A stretch of 64,000 nucleotides of DNA from Hydrogeniiclostridium mannosilyticum (GTDB lineage: Bacteria; Bacillota; Clostridia; Oscillospirales; Acutalibacteraceae), in NCBI RefSeq assembly GCF_003268275.1, contig NZ_QLYR01000003.1, positions 124,001 through 188,000 on the forward strand. The letters are read 5' to 3'. Each line of letters starts with the position of its first letter. Within the stretch, counting starts at the first letter, position 1. The translations under genes were made by a program, and so were the position numbers. The notes beneath the pieces were generated by a model that was given only the letters and a program-made list of their open reading frames with translations, searched no databases and was not told where the DNA came from. Shown in pieces: positions 1 to 7,082 of this stretch.

Positions 1-1496
1 TCCCCGCCGGAAAGCTCCACTGCATCGGGGTAAAGTTCCTTCCCCATATGGGTGTCCAGACCATCCTTCATGCGTTCGACACGCTCCTTTAACCCGGCCG
101 TCTCCAAACACCGCCAGACGCGCTCCCGGTCAAACGCTCCATCCATCGTCATCGAAACATCTTCCCCAATGGTGATGGGCAGCAGGTTGACATCCTGAAA
201 CGCACTGGAGAACAACGTATAATACTCATCCCTGTTAAACGCAGTGGACGGCACCCCATTGATGCGCACCTCTCCCTTTTGCGGTGCATACAGGCCGCAG
301 AGAAGCTTAACCAGCGTCGTCTTGCCCGCTCCGTTCACACCGACAACCGCCAGCTTTTCACCCGGCCGGATTTTTAGGTTAAAGTTCCGAATGGCGGGTT
401 CTTTAGCCCCCGGGTAGGTAAATTCGACATCCCGAAATTCAATGGACAGCGGATTTTCACTGTAATCCGGCAGCGCTGCACCCGCTCCCCGATTGGAAAA
501 ATCCGGCATATCCAGATATTCCTTTGTATGGGCGGCAAACATACCGCTGCGTTCAATATTATGAAACTCTTTCAGCAATTGGGAAATCCAAGTAGAAAAG
601 CCGGAAACAGCACCGAAATACAATACAAAATCAGAAACGGCAATCCGCGCGTTTAATACCAAATAGATTAAATAGAAATACACAATCCCATCGCGGAGCA
701 GCATCAAGGTTTTTTCCAAAAACGAACCCGCAAATAAACGTTTGACAAAAGCATGAATGAGCTTATTACGTCCTTCCAGGCCAACACGAAAACGGGCATC
801 CAGCCATTCTTTCATATGATATAGGCGAATATCCTTCCCTGACTGCAAATTAATGTTGTCGTGGACATAGTTCATCTGGCGCTCAAATTCCGCTCGTTCC
901 TGCAAATTTTTCATTTCATACCGGTTCATATATTTCAGAAAAATATAATTGACCGCTGTAATCGCAATCAACAGCAGAAGAATCAGGGGATTTAAGGTGA
1001 ACAATATACTGCTGTAGGTAAAAAAGCCCAGCAAATTTGCCGCTACGTTAACGGCGGAGTTCGCAATCATTTCTACGCCGACATTATCGCCGCTATAATT
1101 GCGCATAATGGCCTTTTCCCTTTTCACCTGGCCTTCATGGCTTTCGATATTGATATAATCCGTATCCACCATTTTTGCACTGACTTTCGCCCGTATTCTT
1201 GTATAATACTGATTAGAACGGGCTGTAATCTGCGCCTGCGTCTGCTCAAGCAGGACATTCAGCACCATCATAGCCACCGTCAAACTGCCAACAGTGGCCA
1301 ATATATGGGCAATGCTCTGCTGATTGACCACCTCGTCAATAACCAATTTCGGTAAAAATATTGTGCACAGCGGCAGCAAAACCAATGATGGAATGCGTAT
1401 CAGCAGATACAGCAGCAGTCGCTTGTCTTCTGCACAAATTGACTGCAAAATATAGCGTATGCCGCCCCAGGACGAATATTGCTTCTTTTCCTTCAT
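1..1496 (-). CDS. ABC transporter, fused permease and ATPase (3' end beyond window)
   Basis: Exporter half-transporter with an N-terminal membrane domain and a C-terminal ATPase. It starts at the ATG at 1496 after a GGGGGAGGAGG ribosome-binding site and reads about 498 codons without a stop to the window edge. Several hydrophobic segments cover roughly residues 30-310. The ATPase follows with Walker A GVNGAGKTT and a Q-loop FQDV. The sequence stops just at the start of the LSGG signature, so Walker B and the H-loop lie outside. This order fits type IV (MsbA/LmrA-like) exporters. In Clostridia such genes often come in pairs forming heterodimers, and the partner could lie to the left. The substrate cannot be told. 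The membrane domain is charged and divergent, as in peptide or bacteriocin exporters, but that is only a guess. Confidence 0.9.
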   Translation of the reverse strand, partial: MKEKKQYSSWGGIRYILQSICAEDKRLLLYLLIRIPSLVLLPLCTIFLPKLVIDEVVNQQSIAHILATVGSLTVAMMVLNVLLEQTQAQITARSNQYYTRIRAKVSAKMVDTDYINIESHEGQVKREKAIMRNYSGDNVGVEMIANSAVNVAANLLGFFTYSSILFTLNPLILLLLIAITAVNYIFLKYMNRYEMKNLQERAEFERQMNYVHDNINLQSGKDIRLYHMKEWLDARFRVGLEGRNKLIHAFVKRLFAGSFLEKTLMLLRDGIVYFYLIYLVLNARIAVSDFVLYFGAVSGFSTWISQLLKEFHNIERSGMFAAHTKEYLDMPDFSNRGAGAALPDYSENPLSIEFRDVEFTYPGAKEPAIRNFNLKIRPGEKLAVVGVNGAGKTTLVKLLCGLYAPQKGEVRINGVPSTAFNRDEYYTLFSSAFQDVNLLPITIGEDVSMTMDGAFDRERVWRCLETAGLKERVERMKDGLDTHMGKELYPDAVELSGG

Positions 1497-1523
1497 ATTC
1501 TTCCTCCTCCCCCAGTGGGTCTA

Positions 1524-1552
1524 ATCATATATTAATTTTTGTAAAAAATCAA
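1524..1552 (-). promoter_or_regulatory. sigma-A-like promoter of the ABC transporter gene
   Basis: Minus strand TTGATT, 17-bp spacer, TATGAT, about 30 bp upstream of the start codon. An 11-bp direct repeat (CATATATTAAT) occurs at 1526 and 1561, flanking the -35 region, and could be an operator. Confidence 0.5.
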
Positions 1553-1799
1553 TTCTTTTTCATATATTAATCCATCATTTTTATCTGTAATTCTGTATAA
1601 ATTACCTATTTTCAACGATTTTTAATGAAGTATAAAATATTTTACGTGAATGGCTCCCACCAAGGCGCCCTTCCGTTTTTCGTGCGGCTATCAGGGTGAA
1701 GCTACCGAAAAAACACGCAACACATTTAAGCCTGCGCCGAGGTGTGGATAAAAGCTTTTGTTTTTGTGCAAACATCCCATGCCTTTTTACGCAAAAGTG

Positions 1800-1808
1800 T
1801 GCTATAAT
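1800..1808 (+). promoter_or_regulatory. extended -10 promoter of the carD-like gene
   Basis: TGCTATAAT is a perfect extended -10 element. No good -35 hexamer stands at 17 bp. It would give a leader of about 150 nt before the GTG at 1965. Confidence 0.45.
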
Positions 1809-1964
1809 AAAAATACAACGTGTAGTTTGTCGATAGCAGAACGTAAGTCCGGTTGTCAACAGACTGCGCTTTTTTCTTGGCACCCTGCCGCCATCTGGAG
1901 GGTAATCGTGCAGGGGGCCGTTTACGCCACCGGTCCTTTTAACAGCTAAGCGGAGGGAACTATT

Positions 1965-2489
1965 GTGTTTCAAGTAAATGACACCGTTATGTACGGCAGC
2001 TCAGGGGTCTGTAGAATCAGTGAAATCTGTGCAAAAAAATTCGGCGGTAGTGAGGTTTTATATTATGTGTTGAAACCCGTCTATGATGAAAACTCAACTA
2101 TTTACTGCCCAGTTGATAGTCCAAAATTAAAAATACGCCAGCTACTTTCAGTCAATGAAATTTACCGGTTGATACAGGAAATGCCGGATGCTCAAACAGA
2201 ATGGATTGACAACGAGCAGCAGCGAAAAGAAAAGTTTAGTAAAATTGTAAAGGAAGGCGACCACAGGGAATTAATCAAGCTGATCCGGGCGCTGTACTTC
2301 AACCGTGAGGAAAAACACCGCAGCGGTAAAAAATTCTACCTTTCCGATGAGCGGATTATGAAAGAAGCAGAGACCATTCTGCACGAGGAATTCGCACATG
2401 TGCTCAATATCAAGCTTGAAGAAGTCGTCCCCTTTATTATGGGTGAACTTCAGAAGCAGGAGGAGGCGCGCTGTGCCCAGCCTGAATGA
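1965..2489 (+). CDS. CarD/CdnL/TRCF-domain transcriptional regulator
   Basis: 174-residue CarD-family protein. The N-terminal 60 residues (MFQVNDTVMYGSSGVCRI, then YYVLKPVYD and a TIYCPVD segment) match the RNA-polymerase-interacting domain, a Tudor-like fold that binds the RpoB beta-1 lobe. The helical remainder would be the DNA-binding part. Family members stabilise open promoter complexes. The start is GTG at 1965, behind GCGGAGGGAAC, which sets the frame. Length is normal for Firmicute CarD proteins (about 160-175). It stands alone on the plus strand. Before the mobile element arrived it would have converged with guaA. Its own targets cannot be read from sequence. Confidence 0.85.
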   Translation: MFQVNDTVMYGSSGVCRISEICAKKFGGSEVLYYVLKPVYDENSTIYCPVDSPKLKIRQLLSVNEIYRLIQEMPDAQTEWIDNEQQRKEKFSKIVKEGDHRELIKLIRALYFNREEKHRSGKKFYLSDERIMKEAETILHEEFAHVLNIKLEEVVPFIMGELQKQEEARCAQPE

Positions 2490-2796
2490 TGCGGCAGTGC
2501 CGAACAAACAACACCCTTAGCAGCCGCCCAACAATAGGTGGAGCCTTTTTTGGGGTTCGCCGGTACATGAAAAAGGTCGCTGCGCTCACGTCATGAAAAA
2601 CGAGGACAGGGATTGTCTCAGCCTGCTGAACGCTAAAGGCGGGTATATAGAAGCTTCTACATGCCCGCCTTTGGAAAATGAGCCCTCCGGACGGGAGGTA
2701 CCCGTAAGGCAATAGTTATTTTACATTTTTAAAAAAATTCTTCGGAATTGCAAGCATCCAATATCACAGACGCTCAAAATGCGCCCACTAAATAGT
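2490..2796. other. Hairpin-rich non-coding stretch downstream of carD-like gene
   Basis: No credible gene. Between about 2540 and 2715 several inverted repeats follow one another: CATGA/TCATG (2568-2597), a GAG-ACA/TGTCTC hairpin near 2602, the 38-nt hairpin at 2635-2672, and CCTCC/GGAGG near 2686-2700. A GGTAC near 2564 could pair with GTACC near 2698 to close the whole block. That layout resembles a structured RNA of about 150-200 nt. It does not show the tmRNA, RNase P or SRP RNA motifs I know, and 6S RNA is possible but unproven. Confidence 0.35.
2635..2672. repeat. 38-nt near-perfect palindrome
   Basis: Left arm AAAGGCGGGTATATAGAAG pairs with right arm CTTCTACATGCCCGCCTTT over 19 positions, with one A-C mismatch and one T-G pair and almost no loop (AAGCTT tip). 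There is no U-run after it on either strand, so it is not an ordinary terminator. Confidence 0.7.
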
Positions 2797-2837
2797 AACC
2801 CCCGGGAACCCTGTGTTTATACGGGTTTCCGGGGGTT
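2797..2837 (-). terminator. Probable original guaA terminator, now stranded
   Basis: AACCCCCGGGAACCC and GGGTTTCCGGGGGTT form a 15-bp stem (one G-T pair) with an 11-nt loop. Joining 12733 to the left att copy puts this hairpin about 5 nt behind a rebuilt GAG-TGG-GAG-TGA guaA end. It is therefore most simply the terminator guaA used before the mobile element separated them by 9.9 kb. It can also serve the convergent carD side. Confidence 0.6.
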
Positions 2838-2842
2838 GTTGC

Positions 2843-2854
2843 TCACTCCCACTC
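2843..2854. repeat. Left attachment site (distal end)
   Basis: TCACTCCCACTC matches TCATTCCCACTC at 12721-12732 in 11 of 12 positions. The shared core TCCCACTC is the complement of GAGTGGGA, the coding end of guaA (Glu-Trp-Glu/stop). Joining this copy to the guaA body gives GAG TGG GAG TGA, a proper stop. Confidence 0.8.
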
Positions 2855-2954
2855 GCTCCTGATAAATTCATTCTAAACAAGTTTGTTTATGAGATTTAGC
2901 AGAGCATATCTACATTATTTGTATTATCGGTAAAGCATAGGCTGTCCGATTTTT

Positions 2955-2974
2955 TGTTGCCATTGTGTTGCCAC
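2955..2974. repeat. Arm-type integrase-binding repeat, left
   Basis: TGTTGCCATTGTGTTGCCAC contains TGTTGCCA twice, 11 bp apart, and matches 12644-12663 in 19 of 20 bases in the same orientation. It lies about 100 bp inside the left att site. Paired arm-type sites for the N-terminal domain of tyrosine integrases look like this. Confidence 0.7.
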
Positions 2975-2998
2975 GATTTCGGTATAGTACGAATGAGA

Positions 2999-3931
2999 TT
3001 ATAAAAAGTATTCTTTAAATACATCTCGCATTCTTACTGCAACATCTATTGCTTGATTCATCAAAACATCATAATTTGAATGGTCATCAAAGTTTAAATC
3101 ATGAATATAATGTTTGATTCTTGAAGCTTTCTTGTTATCTAATCTATCCCAAATAAGGTCTATATCAAGTTTGGATTCAATATCATCTTTACATTTATAA
3201 AGATGGTCAAACAAATCTTTATTATTGCTTATATAAAGTTCTACAACAATCATACCATCTTTGTTGACGAGATTAATCGCAATGTGAGCTTCGCTTGAAC
3301 CTACCGCAATATCATACCAATGGTCAGTTGTTGCTTTTCGGATATTGAAAGGTTTTCCCCTGTTCACAACAACTTGATTAAACTGTTCCCAAAACATTAA
3401 AATTTCTGACTGGCGTTTATCTAATTCGTCGTTTGAGGATTTTGCTTTATTACCTCTTTTTACAAACCCATTAGGTTGTTCAATTATTTCAAACTTCGGT
3501 GCAGGGTTGGAACTTCCAATTTTATAAGCGTGAATTTCAATTAAAAAGAAGTTTATGTCGTCAACTGTATTATTATTAAGCCACTCTATAGCCGCACGAT
3601 GTTCCTCTTTGGCATTTTTAACAATCCAGACTATTACTTTGGCTCCTAATCCAGACGCATAAGTAATTATCTTACCTAAATGATCGTGATTTGTATTTTC
3701 AAGTTGATTTTCTATAATTACGGTTGTATTTGTTGTCTCGTCTTTAGCAACTAAATCGCAACGATACGATCCTACATAAACTTCTTTATCAACATCAATT
3801 AAAGTCAAACCTAAAATATCATTAAGGTAGTTAAGATTGCTTTCTTTCGCTAACCAATTAGAAAAATCATATTGTTCATGCAACCATAACTCTCTTACAT
3901 CCACTTCTGTTAATCGTCCGATATTTTCCAT
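2999..3931 (-). CDS. DUF4268 / PD-(D/E)XK nuclease-like protein
   Basis: 310-residue protein, last gene of the restriction-modification cargo. The N-terminal half carries a segment at about residues 52-80 (RCDLVA..., then VIIENQLENT and DHLGKIITYASG) that fits the D-x(n)-ExQ core of a PD-(D/E)XK nuclease-like fold. The C-terminal half, from about residue 165, resembles DUF4268 (ending in a helix-rich KHYIHDLNFDDHSNYD stretch). Genes of this kind are often found in defence islands next to restriction systems, which is exactly its position 18 bp behind the endonuclease gene. Whether it cuts DNA or only binds it is unknown. Very AT-rich codon use supports foreign origin. Confidence 0.7.
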   Translation of the reverse strand: MENIGRLTEVDVRELWLHEQYDFSNWLAKESNLNYLNDILGLTLIDVDKEVYVGSYRCDLVAKDETTNTTVIIENQLENTNHDHLGKIITYASGLGAKVIVWIVKNAKEEHRAAIEWLNNNTVDDINFFLIEIHAYKIGSSNPAPKFEIIEQPNGFVKRGNKAKSSNDELDKRQSEILMFWEQFNQVVVNRGKPFNIRKATTDHWYDIAVGSSEAHIAINLVNKDGMIVVELYISNNKDLFDHLYKCKDDIESKLDIDLIWDRLDNKKASRIKHYIHDLNFDDHSNYDVLMNQAIDVAVRMRDVFKEYFL

Positions 3932-3949
3932 GAGTATGATACTCCCTTA

Positions 3950-4870
3950 CTATTTTCTCGGACCCAAAAACTTGTCCCCATTCAAATGAATCATATGGTC
4001 GGGCATATCCGCAATCCAAACCTCTGTTTCCCAAGCAAGTGTTTCAGAAAACTTTTTGAAAGTCTTGAAATCAAGAAACGCAGTAACATAAATTCTCCCT
4101 GCTGTAACGCCTGCGGTCATTTCTTCAATTTCTTTTATCCGTTTAGGCTCCATCGGTCCAACAGAAGTAACAGATTCGATAAAGTATAACCAATTCTTTT
4201 CTTCAGAGTAGAGGACAACATCAGGCATTTTATCGTGAAGCGTAATTGCAAATCCGAGTTCTTGCAACTTTGCTATATTCTTTACCAAGTCCTTTTCTGT
4301 AGTGTCACCAACATAAAGGCACTCGGAATTTGGCGCAAAGCGAGGGGCAAATTCTTCAATAATCGCCTTTTGCAGTTCATTGTGCTTGCCGGGTGAAAAA
4401 GTAAAGTCCTCACCGTTAATCCGAACAGGCATTTTTCTCATTGTACGCTTAGACGCATAGAGATCAATCAGTGTCTCGTGAGATTGCAGAAACCTTTGCT
4501 TTTCTGATTCCCAATATGCTGTTCCATAGCTACGAATAAGAGAAAGCATTTCATCTGTTAAACGATAGCGATAGTTAGGACTGTTGGTTGCTTTTCCGTT
4601 GTCCTCAATAAACGCAGCGTTTCTAAAATGGTGCATAGCCTGTTTTCGGAAAGTCTCTCGGCTGTTCTCTGCATATGTAACGCCATAATTCTCTTTTGTA
4701 TATGCGATAACATCGTGAATACGAATCCAGCTATTCGTAGCATTCGACCATTCATCTTGTTCCTTTATATCTGCCATAGCCAATAGAACAAAACAGCACA
4801 AATCCGCCTGTTGTTTAACTGGCACTTGCAATTCTTTCAGTATTTCTTTTGCTTCCTCGACTTTGTTCAT
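3950..4870 (-). CDS. Type II restriction endonuclease, BsuBI/PstI family
   Basis: 306-residue endonuclease expected to cleave CTGCAG, the sequence recognised by the PstI/BsuBI family. The C-terminal catalytic region is diagnostic: PDVVLYSEEKNWLYFIESV at residues 216-234 gives the D...E-x-V metal-binding core, followed by TSVGPMEPKR as in PstI. The N-terminal 130 residues are helical and probably recognise DNA. The start overlaps the methyltransferase end by 56 bp, so the two are translationally coupled, with modification translated first. Full-length, no frameshift. The specificity is inferred from the family, not shown. Confidence 0.9.
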   Translation of the reverse strand: MNKVEEAKEILKELQVPVKQQADLCCFVLLAMADIKEQDEWSNATNSWIRIHDVIAYTKENYGVTYAENSRETFRKQAMHHFRNAAFIEDNGKATNSPNYRYRLTDEMLSLIRSYGTAYWESEKQRFLQSHETLIDLYASKRTMRKMPVRINGEDFTFSPGKHNELQKAIIEEFAPRFAPNSECLYVGDTTEKDLVKNIAKLQELGFAITLHDKMPDVVLYSEEKNWLYFIESVTSVGPMEPKRIKEIEEMTAGVTAGRIYVTAFLDFKTFKKFSETLAWETEVWIADMPDHMIHLNGDKFLGPRK

Positions 4871-6356
4871 AAATGAAACTCCTTAAAATTTTATCACAGC
4901 CTATTTCGGTCATATCCCGCAATTTTATCAATTCTTTGCCTAACAGTTCTATACTCTCCAAAGGCGGAACAGGCATAGAATTGATTTCTGTAGAATTGAC
5001 CTGTGTAGAGCCGTTTAGTATCCTGTAATAACTGTCGTACAGGGTGGAATTAAATAATACAAATAACCCATAAACAACACATTCCGACAATTCTTTTAAG
5101 CCGCAAATAAAGTTGATTTTATTTTGTGTACTGATTTTCGAATAATCGGGATATTTTCTTGCTAAATACACACCACACTGCAGACGCCTATGTTCTTCTT
5201 TGGCAGTAAATCTCTTTACAAACAGGTAATTTACATTTGGCTGTAGCAACCCTAACTGATCTGTAACGATATATTCATGTTCTTTGCCAATAGGAAATAT
5301 GACTTTCCCATCTTGGATATGTTGTGAATAGAAAAGAGGAACCGCCTGTTCTTCGGCTGTATCACGTAAAACTTCTCTGTTTCTAAAATCGACGGTTAAG
5401 CCCGTTTTCATTTTCAACCCAATACTCGGCAATGTATTTGTCCATCTATTAAGTAGCCCAAGTGTCTCTACCTCTTGCTCATTTGTAACTAAATAAACAT
5501 AGGTATCTTCGCCTGAAACAACTGTAGTATATGGTGCTTCAAAATTCGTTTTATTGGAAAAATCCCTATTACTCTGTGTTGTTGTAATGGTTATACTCGC
5601 AGGAGTTGCAGTAGACTTTCTCATTTTAATAATAATCGTTTCCTGCAACACGCTCTCATTTTCAAACACTTTATCACGGCTAACAAACAAGTGAATATGC
5701 TCTAAGACACCATCGTTCAAAAACTTTTGACGAAATCTTTTAAAATAAGCTCCTGATGTCCAAGAACGAGGAATGATATATACTAACTCGCCGTTTGGGA
5801 TTAAATTAAACATTCCCATTGCCGCAAATAGAAAATATAGATTGGGTGCACCATAGCATATATCTGGCATTGCTTTAGCCTCTGGAGCGTCTTTTGCTAT
5901 TTTCATATATGGCGGATTTCCGATTACCATATCATATTTCAACGGATTCGGATCCGCACAAATCATTTCATTATATTCAATCATTTGGCTTAGAATATAG
6001 TTGTCTTCCCGAATCTCGTAATCAAATGTTAGTGTAGTATGCTGCCTAACCCATTGTAGATTTGTCCTTAACAATTCAATAATTTTAGAATCGTTTTCAT
6101 AGCAGACTAAGTGGACATATTGTAACTGAGGGATTTCTTGCAGCCTCTCAATCAGTGCAATCGATAAAATACCCGAACCGGCACCAGCGTCAAGAATTTG
6201 CAGTCGTGTTTTGTTCTCAGGCACATCAAATAATTCAGCCATAAATACAGCAGTTTCTTTACTCGTAAAAAACTGACCGTACTTTTTTCTTTGAGACTTC
6301 GGCATTTCATCAATATATTTATTTGTTGTCTGAATAGCAAAATCAAGCAGTTTCAT
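4815..6356 (-). CDS. N6-adenine DNA methyltransferase, PstI/BsuBI-type modification enzyme
   Basis: 513-residue adenine methyltransferase partner of the endonuclease just downstream. Motif I (SAM binding) is DAGAGSG at residues 56-62 and the catalytic motif IV is NPPY at 147-150. The order motif I, then IV, then a C-terminal target-recognition region is the gamma class, the class of M.PstI and M.BsuBI. An RKKYGQFFTS segment at 24-32 is the usual N-terminal motif X region. It would methylate the adenine of CTGCAG and protect host and element DNA; a CTGCAG site lies inside this very gene near 5178. The start overlaps the controller gene by 14 bp. Confidence 0.9.
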   Translation of the reverse strand: MKLLDFAIQTTNKYIDEMPKSQRKKYGQFFTSKETAVFMAELFDVPENKTRLQILDAGAGSGILSIALIERLQEIPQLQYVHLVCYENDSKIIELLRTNLQWVRQHTTLTFDYEIREDNYILSQMIEYNEMICADPNPLKYDMVIGNPPYMKIAKDAPEAKAMPDICYGAPNLYFLFAAMGMFNLIPNGELVYIIPRSWTSGAYFKRFRQKFLNDGVLEHIHLFVSRDKVFENESVLQETIIIKMRKSTATPASITITTTQSNRDFSNKTNFEAPYTTVVSGEDTYVYLVTNEQEVETLGLLNRWTNTLPSIGLKMKTGLTVDFRNREVLRDTAEEQAVPLFYSQHIQDGKVIFPIGKEHEYIVTDQLGLLQPNVNYLFVKRFTAKEEHRRLQCGVYLARKYPDYSKISTQNKINFICGLKELSECVVYGLFVLFNSTLYDSYYRILNGSTQVNSTEINSMPVPPLESIELLGKELIKLRDMTEIGCDKILRSFIYEQSRGSKRNTERIASAS

Positions 6357-6555
6357 TTTCAGTAAACTCCATTATATCTCCAATATCACAAGCTAAGACA
6401 GTACAAATTTTACATAAACTTTCTAACGATACAAATTCATTACGGCTCATTTTGGCAAGAACATTAAAGCTCACTCCTGCCGTGTTTTTCAAGTCGGTTC
6501 GATTCATCTTCTTATCTATAAGCAACTTCCACAGTTTATCATAGCTAACAGTCAT
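6343..6555 (-). CDS. XRE-family HTH regulator, probable R-M controller protein
   Basis: 70-residue Cro/C1-type helix-turn-helix protein (RTDLKNTAGVSFNVLAKMSR is the HTH). It is the first gene of the R-M operon and overlaps the methyltransferase start by 14 bp. Small HTH proteins in this position usually act as controllers that delay endonuclease expression after entry into a new host, and also repress their own promoter. The ATG follows CGGAGTG. A perfect inverted repeat (CTCAC-6-GTGAG) just upstream of its promoter could be its operator. The family also includes many general regulators, so the control role is an inference from position. Confidence 0.75.
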   Translation of the reverse strand: MTVSYDKLWKLLIDKKMNRTDLKNTAGVSFNVLAKMSRNEFVSLESLCKICTVLACDIGDIMEFTENETA

Positions 6556-6585
6556 TTCGGCACTCCGTTCATTAGGGTTACCTAC

Positions 6586-6614
6586 AGTATAACATTAACT
6601 AAACGAAAAATCAA
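6586..6614 (-). promoter_or_regulatory. R-M operon promoter
   Basis: Minus strand TTGATT, 17-bp spacer, TATACT, about 30 bp before the controller gene. The inverted repeat CTCAC-atattc-GTGAG at 6621-6636 sits directly upstream of the -35 box, where a controller protein would bind. Confidence 0.7.
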
Positions 6615-6662
6615 GTTGTACTCACATATTCGTGAGAAAAACTTCCGACCTAATGAATAGGT

Positions 6663-6688
6663 GGCAGGATAGCATTTGCTATCCTGCC
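6663..6688 (-). terminator. Terminator behind tnpV
   Basis: GGCAGGATAGCA and TGCTATCCTGCC form a perfect 12-bp stem with a 2-nt loop, 8 bp after the tnpV stop. The U-run is weak. It separates the mobilization module from the cargo operon. Confidence 0.65.
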
Positions 6689-6695
6689 ATATTCT

Positions 6696-7073
6696 TTACA
6701 TATAAATCAACTCTGTATTTACAATCTTTACTGCCCTATTGCGAATGCTGTTCATTTTCTGCACCCATTCAAGTTGATTTCCTGCTTTTAACTGTTCTGT
6801 CACGCCCTCACGCTCTGCTATCTGTTTTACCATCCGAGAAAATAATTCTTCTGCTTGTTCGTCAATGTTGGCAAGATAGCTATTCAGCTTGCCGCTTGTG
6901 AGCAGAGTAGTATAGGTTGCTCTTTTATGCTCTTGCAAGTAGCGTTTGTGCCGCTGTCCCCATACGCCGATTGGCTTGTTTTCCTTTTCGGCTGGTAGAG
7001 TAAGGCAGGGTATAAAATAATCCCCTTGCCGTACATAAGTGCCGCCCATTTCTTCAAAAATTGTTTTTGCCAT
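6696..7073 (-). CDS. tnpV: TnpV family transposon-encoded protein
   Basis: 125-residue protein with the hallmarks of the TnpV family carried by clostridial mobilizable transposons: the start MAKTIFEEMGGTYVRQGDY, the middle YLQEHKRATYTTLLTSGKLN and the end REGVTEQLKAGNQLEWVQKM followed by IRNRA. The function of TnpV is not established. It is strongly associated with integrative elements, so it serves here as a marker of the element's ancestry. It is placed 10 bp after the relaxase gene, in the same transcription unit, and is the last gene of the mobility module before a terminator. Length is normal. Confidence 0.85.
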   Translation of the reverse strand: MAKTIFEEMGGTYVRQGDYFIPCLTLPAEKENKPIGVWGQRHKRYLQEHKRATYTTLLTSGKLNSYLANIDEQAEELFSRMVKQIAEREGVTEQLKAGNQLEWVQKMNSIRNRAVKIVNTELIYM

Positions 7074-7082
7074 AGTCTGTTT

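Larger units (their letters stand above)
1497..1964. other. 468-bp divergent intergenic region
   Basis: Lies between the divergent ABC transporter and carD-like genes. It holds the two promoters listed separately. The open frames in it (for example 1602-1973 minus) have no ribosome-binding site and unnatural composition. I see no RNA gene. Confidence 0.5.

Noticed and set aside
1602-1973. 123-codon frame on the minus strand before the CarD-like gene
   Set aside because: No start signal, no homology I recognise, and it overlaps the CarD gene's promoter and ribosome-binding site.
2540-2715. Naming the structured stretch as 6S RNA, tmRNA, SRP RNA or RNase P RNA
   Set aside because: The conserved core motifs of tmRNA, SRP and RNase P RNA are absent; 6S RNA lacks sequence motifs strong enough to call by eye. 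Reported only as a candidate structure.
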